Of a DNA stretch of 64,000 nucleotides, positions 57,701-64,000 are shown in pieces (the stretch's first letter is position 1; every line of letters begins with the position of its first letter). The DNA is from Gnetum montanum (Eukaryota; Streptophyta; Gnetopsida; Gnetales; Gnetaceae): assembly GCA_015680685.1 (NCBI GenBank), contig MNCI01004872.1, positions 1,027,882 through 1,091,881 on the forward strand, written 5' to 3'. Under the pieces are notes generated by a model. It did not search any database. It saw nothing but the letters and a program-made list of their open reading frames with translations, and had not been told where the DNA came from. A program made the translations under genes and the position numbers.

Positions 57701-60078
57701 GAGGCATTAGAAAATTACCTTGCCAACTCTTGCGCTACTGTTATAAGATCGACTTTCTTAGACACAAGTGTAATAATTGTGAACAACATAAAAAACCAAT
57801 TTCTATGTTTTTATTCTTTTAAATATATTTTCATTCATCCAAAAGAATTAATGATACATTTAATGAGGATCGATTCCATACTTGCTCAACTATCATTGAA
57901 ATCAATGGATTGATTTCATCATATCTAGTCATTGATCAAATATTTTTGACATTATTGAACTTGCTACCATTATCAAAATTTCATGGCCTCTTAAGAATCA
58001 TATTAGTATAATTAATTAGAATTACATCATAAATATCATGAAATAAAACCAGAAATTCTAAATTTCAATACATATTAATCCCACATATAGAATGATATCT
58101 CTTGATGGACAATGCACCTTGTAGGATCTAGGATGAGGATGAGTTACTAAATCTAATATAGTAATAGCCATAGAAGAAATTACATTTTCTTGAGCAACTT
58201 CATCAATTAAAATATGAATATGATTCTCATTCTTGATATAATAATTTTCTTGAAGGATGATCTATAACATTCACATTTCTCATGAATATATTCATTTTGG
58301 TAACATATTTAAGTTTAGGAGAATTATTATTACCTCTTAGATGGCTTGATGTGTTAACTACTCATTTTAAGTGGTTAGGATCTCTTTTTTATTAATGGAA
58401 TTTTGAAGAGAATAGCTTTCTCACTTCTTTGTAGATGAAATGGAAAAACCCTAGTTCTATTATGATTAAGTCACAACTAAAACTAGATTAGAGAGTAGTA
58501 AGAAAACATCTAAAAAGAATTGGAACATTTAGAATAATATGGTTTAGACATATTGATCCTAAATACTAGAATAAAAGTAATTTATAATAAATAGAGAGAT
58601 AAATGCACCTTAAAATAAAAAAAGATAAAAAGAGAATATTACAAGAATTGGTATGATTATCATAGCTATCAAATTTGTTCAATAAAATAAAATAAAATAA
58701 AGACTTCACTTGGAAGAATGATAACATAAAAATTATGCAAGATCTAGATAAACATCAAAAAAATCCAAGGTTATGTCTTTGTCAACTATATCAACCCCTA
58801 AGTCATAGGCCTTAATGATTATTTGGCTAGGTAGCCCTTCTTCATTAGGGATATCTACCACAACATGATCAAAAATAGATAAGTATATGATTGATTCTAG
58901 TTCATCCATTGATATGCATAAATCTTTAGCTCCATCTTATTCTTGAAGAGTATTATTATTAAATAGTATTAAGTAGGTATGTGGAATTTGAAAAATTTTA
59001 ATTTAATTTCTAAAGCAATGCAAGGAAAGCCAATAAGTTGTATATTATATTTGTAGTTTACAAATATCCAACTACATTCACTATAACATAGATATAGGGG
59101 TCTACTAAAAGCTTTTAGGATTTATCATTTACAATTTCTTGTTAGTTTTGTTCGGAGCAATATGTCATATATTCCTTTGGATCTTTGTGCTATTAGTAGT
59201 AGATTCATCTCTTTCTCTTGAATACATCTTACTTCTTGATGGATTTGTGTGGTAGGCATTTCATGCTTGAGATTATTGTAGGCAAAGAAGCCCTTATGGT
59301 AGGAATTTTAAATATGTCCCAAAAATAAAATCCTTAAAATATGTAGAAGCATGGTCTTATTATGGTTATGAAAAATAAATTTTCTTAACTTTTTAGCATC
59401 AATAAATTTCTCTCTTGCATTCTCTTCATCTATGGATAAGGAAAAATATGTTCTCATAATGCATGAAGTGGACAAGGATTTAACTTTGAATAAAGAAAAC
59501 ATAGCACCAAAATGTTAAAAATGCTTGGATCTCCCACAATATACATATCTTATGTAGAGTTATAGATCTTTGAAAACAATGTACACAAAATTAAATAGAT
59601 TTCCTAAGTGAAAGTGTACAAGCATCATGAGTGTAATGTTTTGAATTTGAATTTTTTATCTAAGGTTAAATAAATCCTATAAAAAATTAACCCAAATTAT
59701 ATAATAGAAATCATAACTTAACTTCCCTTCATTGTGAATCATCTTTTTTAAGAAATCCTCTTATGAATTATTTAGGAAAAAAGTCCTTATATTTATTTAA
59801 TTTTGAACCTAAAGCATGGGTACTTTGATTTGTTTTAATCATTCAAAACACACCAAATCTAGATGTTATGTAAGATAATTGAATTATTTAGAAAATAAGA
59901 AAGTTAGCAATTTCTATTAATCTAAAATTATATTACAAATATAAACCCATAGATGAACAAATAGTCACACATTTAATGATATTACAAAGCATGAGGATTT
60001 GCAAATGCACACATAATCTACATCAATGAAAGATATAATTAAGTTATACCTCTTCCTTAAATATACAAGATTAAGATC
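57701..60078 (-). other. Probable chromovirus 5' part, not resolved
   Basis: Expected place of gag, protease and 5' LTR on the - strand. I could not identify a zinc knuckle, a protease DSG motif or LTR partner with confidence. An AAATA microsatellite lies at 58,681-58,702. An open - strand frame (59,308-59,502) is not recognisable. Confidence 0.4.
58681..58702. repeat. (AAATA)n microsatellite
   Basis: Four perfect AATAA/AAATA units. Confidence 0.9.
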
Positions 60079-60105
60079 TAATGAGTCGTAGTTCAGTTGG
60101 TTGCA

Positions 60106-60123
60106 TCAACAAGGCCTTGTTGA
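60106..60123. repeat. 18-bp perfect palindrome in LTR D
   Basis: TCAACAAGG and its reverse complement meet at GGCC with no spacer. It occupies the same part of the LTR as the palindrome of LTR C but with a different sequence. Confidence 0.9.
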
Positions 60124-60203
60124 CTAGGCCTCATTGATGAGCCCTAGTCAACACATCATAGCATGCATTGAAGAGGCCCCGTTGACGTAGTGTCTATTTT
60201 TGG

Positions 60204-60212
60204 CTATAAATA
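60204..60212 (+). promoter_or_regulatory. TATA box of LTR D
   Basis: CTATAAATA after TTTTTGG, in the same setting as in LTRs A-C. AATAAA lies about 179 bases downstream. Confidence 0.7.
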
Positions 60213-61008
60213 TGCACCTACCAACTACATTTATGGTAATAGAGAATTTTTAGTAGTGAAGATCTTGTAGTTTGTTTATTTAAGAGTTAGAAGTTTCCTC
60301 CCAAGTGCCCATATGAGGAGTCATTGAGTGTATGGATATTTATTCGAGCACTGTTGTACTTGAGCACGATAGTGTGTGTAACAATAAAGATGAGCTTTGT
60401 GATAACGCTTTCAGCACTTTGAATAGATTAAATATTTTCTTTATGCATTTAATGTTTTCAACTATTTATTAAATGTTTTTAATTATTTATTAAATATTTT
60501 CTAGTAATTAGATTAAGAAAGCAATTAAATGAGAAAAGATAGATAGATTAAACACATAAATATGACCACTCAAGCATAACACATATTTTCTTAGTAATCC
60601 TAGAAGTGTTATTGCTTGATATGCCTAGTAGCATAGCACTTAGTCTCCTAGTAGTGGATATGTGGGTTTAGGATGTGTATGGAAGTGGGACTAGATGCTT
60701 ATGTTAGGGCTATTTAGACATTAGTTAATTAGTTAAATTAAAATAGTTAATACAATTATTCTATCTCCTTTTAAAATACCAAAAGCCATATAATATAAAC
60801 TAATAAAAATCAAATGCCTCAATTACACTTAACCATACTAGTGTACATCAAAAGTATAATTGGGAAAAAATGATTAACCTTAAGGCAACATTCACTTCGT
60901 AGAAGAGTAGTGCATTGGAAATGATAAAGTTCACATAATTCAACTAGATTTCATTTCAACACTTTATGATTCATATGATTGGACATAGGGGTACCTCGCC
61001 ACTCATAG

Positions 61009-61027
61009 TTGGCACCGTTGCCAAGGA
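61009..61027 (+). other. Primer binding site of the 60 kb element (tRNA-Asp type)
   Basis: TTGGCACCGTTGCCAAGGA abuts the LTR. It differs from the tRNA-Asp complement only at positions 6 and at the AA/GG near the end. Confidence 0.9.
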
Positions 61028-61161
61028 CTTTGTTTGTTGAAATGTGCGCTATCTAGGATTAGTAAATATTATTCATATCATTGGATGAACTCAAGGTCAA
61101 CATCACTCTCAATGACATATAAACTATTTAGCACATCGATAATTTTATTTTGTTTTGCAAA

Positions 61162-63420
61162 ATGTATTCTTCTTCTCACAAGCATGAAGATGTCAAAACA
61201 CTGGTCCCACTAGAGTGCAAAGTGTTATATACTCATCCAAAAGAGTATGTACTAGACTTCACCTTCATCCTACATTAGGATGAATAGTTATGATGGCATG
61301 ATATGGAGGGTAACATTGTCTTGTACCCTGATATATCTATGCCTAGAATGCTATTTCAAACTCTTATGAAGTTGGACATTGTAGATCTTCATGAAGAATA
61401 CATTGTAAATGGTTATGACACTCAAAACTACTATCCCATTGAAACACAATGCAAGTGAAATCAATGTTAGGAGAAGCTCCATGAGGCTATGAAGGGAAAA
61501 CATTTCACTAATCCCTTATTCATACTAGATCATGATGATAATGAGGATCATCCCTTTGAAGGTTCTCAATGTGAGGATTCTCAACCCCCTATTATTGATG
61601 ATGAGGGTGTGAACTTGAACCTAAAATCCACTATTCATAAGCTAGTTTCAAGAAAAAGTGATAGCCAAGGTAGGGAATCATGCAACCATCACTATAGTAA
61701 GGGATCTAAGGATGATGGCCATAATATGCATAAAAGTGATGGTAGACATTCTAGTAGTAGTGAAGCTCCACCTTCCTCTTCATCCTCTTCATTTGATTCC
61801 AAACATTCCTCTTCATTTGTTGCTTCTCATAGAAGTTGCCATCGAAATAATCATGATGAAGGTGATCAATGAGACAAAAATGACCATGAAGGTCACCAAG
61901 ATTTATGTCGCCAAAACCATCATCGATGTCATCAATGTAGTGATGATGATGAACCTCTATTAGGAACTCGAAGTATGCTCAACATTGTAGAGGCAGTTAG
62001 AATTCCAACCAAACATATGAAAGATAGTTAGATCAAGTACTTAGACATGAATAATATTCCAAGATTTGAGGGGGCTAAAATTATGCTCCACAGACACATC
62101 TACAAGCTTTCCATGATGCCTATGCCTTAAAGAATATAGAAAATGAATGGCAAAAACTCAAACTCTTCCCTAGGGCACTCATCAAGAAAGCTGAAAGTTG
62201 GTATAGGTCCTTGGAGCCAGAATCCATTTGCTAATGGAGTACCATGTTAAATCTATTTAATGACAAATAGAAAATGTACTCCAGAGTGTCTAGTCTGAGA
62301 AGACAAATCCAATGTTAGAAATAGGAAATACATGAACCCTTGGATGATGCCATGCGTAGATACTATTCACTCTCACACCAATGCCCTAGCCATAGTTATT
62401 CTCAGAGGGAACAACTTCACCACATCATAGATGGGCTCAAAGTAGAAACTAGAAGAACTTTTGGGGTGTATTCCCAAGGAATATTGTATGAATTAAGAGC
62501 TCATTAGATCCAAAGGCTAATTAATTACGTAATAAAAGAAGAAGATGAACTATAAAAAAAAGTGTAGAAGAGTATAATAGGAAGCCTTCCATCAAAAAAT
62601 GAAAGGTTCAATTCTACGACAAGGAGTCACCACTTGATGAAGTGGTGAATAAGAAAACCTTGCCCATCCAAAAATCTATTTTTGATATTTTGACAAAGGT
62701 TGATAAATTATGGGAGTCTTTGGATGAAAAATTTCAAACTACTATGAAGATTGTTAAAGAATCCGAAGAGCAAAATATTGATCATAATGGTAGAAGATGA
62801 AAAGAAGCTGAACATGCCTACCAATGAGGTAAGGGCAAAGCTACAATAGTAGAGGAAGTTGTGGAAATTAACTCTGATGATGAAACTGATTGTGGAATCT
62901 ATCAATACAAAAATCCAAAGGGATTTTGCCTTATGATGTCACAATTATAAGATTCTAGGTTGTATGCATTGAATCCTCAACTAGCATGTAGACAAGCACC
63001 TAGACAATTGCCTTATTCTCAAGGTAATCCAAGGTAGTTCCATTAGCAACAACAAGCTTACTACCCAAGTGGAACTCCTCCACAACCTTATGAATAATAC
63101 CAATAGTGGTACCAACCACAATCATGGGGAATTCCATTGCCAAGGCAATAGTATCCTTATAGGCAACTAGATCCATAGAGGTACTATGTTCAACAACCTA
63201 TCTCCCCAAAAATGGTTTGCAGGTCATACCTTATTTCAGCATCACTATTACCCTCTAGAGTATCACCGAACACATTCACCATCTACTCAAGGGAAAAACC
63301 CATATCCATATCCATACAAACCTTCACATTTCTCTACACATATACCTCCACCTTTAACTTAGTTAACTCCTATTCCATCCATGCAAGGTGAGATTCCTCT
63401 ATAGTGATAATAATGAAATG
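61162..63420 (+). pseudogene. Athila-like gag, degraded
   Basis: Opens MYSSSHKHEDVKTLVPLE at 61,162. The N-terminal block DFTFILH...DE and 'GNIVLYPD' is shared with the gag at 38.5 kb. An open 127-codon stretch (61,489-61,872) is acidic then very Ser/His-rich. DDDEPLLGTRSMLNIVEAVR (61,942-62,000) and LDMNNIPRFEG lead into the capsid core WQKLKLFPRALI...WYRSLEPES, HEPLDDAMRRYYSLS and HHIIDGLKVETRRTFGVYSQ (62,148-62,480). A Gln/Tyr/Pro-rich tail follows to about 63,400. Stops are scattered, many at Trp or Gln positions. Confidence 0.88.
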
Positions 63421-63679
63421 CTACAAGGGTTGTACATTCATAATCAGCTTTCTAGCCAAGTGGTTCAGAGAATTGATCTAGAAAAAGATGTTTCTTTTGA
63501 CCTAGTAGTCCTCTCCAACCCTCATAATCAAGTTCAGCTAATCATCCTGCATCTCTAATACACTCATCCTTTGTATCAAATACCTTCTAGTATCCTTCAA
63601 AATAAGTTCTACCTTAGATTCATATCGTAATGCTAACTCATATTGTTTCTTATTGGATCAAGGCTGGTAATCTTCCCAT

Positions 63680-64000
63680 GAAAAGACTTGACCCAAGAAG
63701 TCCACTCATTTACATATAGATCACTAGGCATAAGCCATGCAAGGCTCTTCTTGACTTTGGTTTTGAAGTTAACCTTATCTCCCATGACATGTACAAGGCT
63801 TAGAACCATTCACCTCTTAAGAAGAGAAACATCCATCTAAAATTGATAGATTAGTTAATCATTATCTCTCTGGGATTAGTAGAGGACATTGTAACCATAG
63901 TTTGTGGGTGATCCTATCTTGCTAATTTTCTAGTGATCAAGGTTGAAAACTAGAAAAGTGATTTCTCCATCATTATGGGAAGAGCTTGGTTAAGCACTAT
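63680..64000 (+). pseudogene. Athila-like protease start, truncated by window end
   Basis: Reads KALLDFGFEVNLISHDMYKA (63,740-63,799) then LKKRNIHLKLID, in parallel with ALLDSGSNVNLIFHEMY and LKKRKIRLELVE of the 29.4-39.5 kb element. The catalytic DSG reads DFG, which would inactivate it. 'LVEDIVTIVCG' follows. The frame continues past the window. Confidence 0.82.

Larger units (their letters stand above)
60079..61008 (+). repeat. 5' LTR (LTR D) of the Athila-like element
   Basis: About 930 bp. It starts TAATGAGTCGTAG (compare TGATGAAGTGC), has TATA box CTATAAATA at 60,204-60,212 and AATAAA at 60,383, and ends GGGGTACCTCGCCACTCATAG, matching the end of LTRs A-C (GGGGTACCTCGCCGCTCATCA). Much more diverged from LTRs A-C than they are from each other. 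Confidence 0.9.
60079..64000 (+). mobile_element. Athila-like Ty3/gypsy element, continuing past the window end
   Basis: An LTR (60,079-61,008), a tRNA-Asp-type primer site, gag (61,162-63,420) and the start of a protease (about 63,680 on) follow in order on the + strand. The gag N-terminus shares FTFILH.DE with the element at 29.4-39.5 kb, and DDDEPLL with it and with the composite at 7.9-14.6 kb. Pol and the 3' LTR would lie beyond the window. Confidence 0.9.

Noticed and set aside
1-64000. CRISPR arrays, rRNA or tRNA genes
   Set aside because: No regularly spaced identical repeats. tRNA-like matches are only the primer sites of retroelements. No rRNA-like sequence seen.

Overview
The window is nuclear DNA of a plant with a large, retrotransposon-filled genome. 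A gymnosperm or another large-genome seed plant is my guess, because the DNA alone does not fix the species. It is AT-rich and I found no intact host gene, rRNA, tRNA or CRISPR array. Almost everything recognisable is a decayed LTR retrotransposon of a plant lineage: Ty1/copia, and Ty3/gypsy of the Athila, Tat and chromovirus types. Reading frames are broken mainly by TAG or TGA where the family has Trp, and by TAA, TAG or TGA where it has Gln or Arg. This is the pattern left by long-term C-to-T decay of silenced DNA.

Layout, left to right. 1-3.4 kb: AT-rich DNA with no gene. 3.41-15.81 kb: a Ty1/copia element on the + strand (LTRs, tRNA-Met-like primer site, gag, protease, integrase, RT, RNase H). 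Its 3' coding end is split at about 7.93 kb by a 6.69 kb insertion. That insertion (7,936-14,628) is an Athila-like, probably non-autonomous element with three LTRs (LTR-gag fragment-LTR-gag and non-coding DNA-LTR). 16.19-48.22 kb: the remains of a very large Tat-like element on the - strand, with 1.05 kb LTRs, a tRNA-Arg-type primer site and a near-perfect target duplication. Its gag and protease lie at 46-42 kb and its RT, RNase H and integrase at 21-18 kb. Between them are + strand (antisense) exon-like segments, tandem arrays and two later insertions. One is a 3.19 kb TGTAACA...TGTTACA unit (22.50-25.70 kb). The other is a 10.1 kb Athila-like element on the - strand (29,414-39,549) with a perfect CCATG target duplication. 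48.2-54.6 kb: AT-rich DNA with no identifiable gene. 54.6-59.5 kb: a chromovirus remnant on the - strand (RT, RNase H, integrase tail, chromodomain). 60,079 to the window end: another Athila-like element on the + strand (LTR, primer site, gag, start of protease) that runs off the window.

How the parts relate. The 7.9-14.6 kb composite, the 29.4-39.5 kb element and the 60 kb element share LTR ends (TGATGA...TCATCA or decayed forms), a tRNA-Asp-type primer site and gag motifs. The two elements whose 3' ends lie in the window also share a polypurine tract just before the 3' LTR. The composite has gag but no visible pol, so it was probably moved by enzymes from relatives like the other two.

The most unusual observations are the three-LTR composite, a GC-rich palindrome in the LTR upstream region that keeps its symmetry while its sequence changes, an antisense exon-intron-like block inside the Tat element, a reading frame kept inside both Tat LTRs, and the out-of-order Tat layout. 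All boundaries and domain calls were made by eye. LTR ends with TG/CA and flanking repeats are good to a few bases. Domain edges are good to tens of bases.
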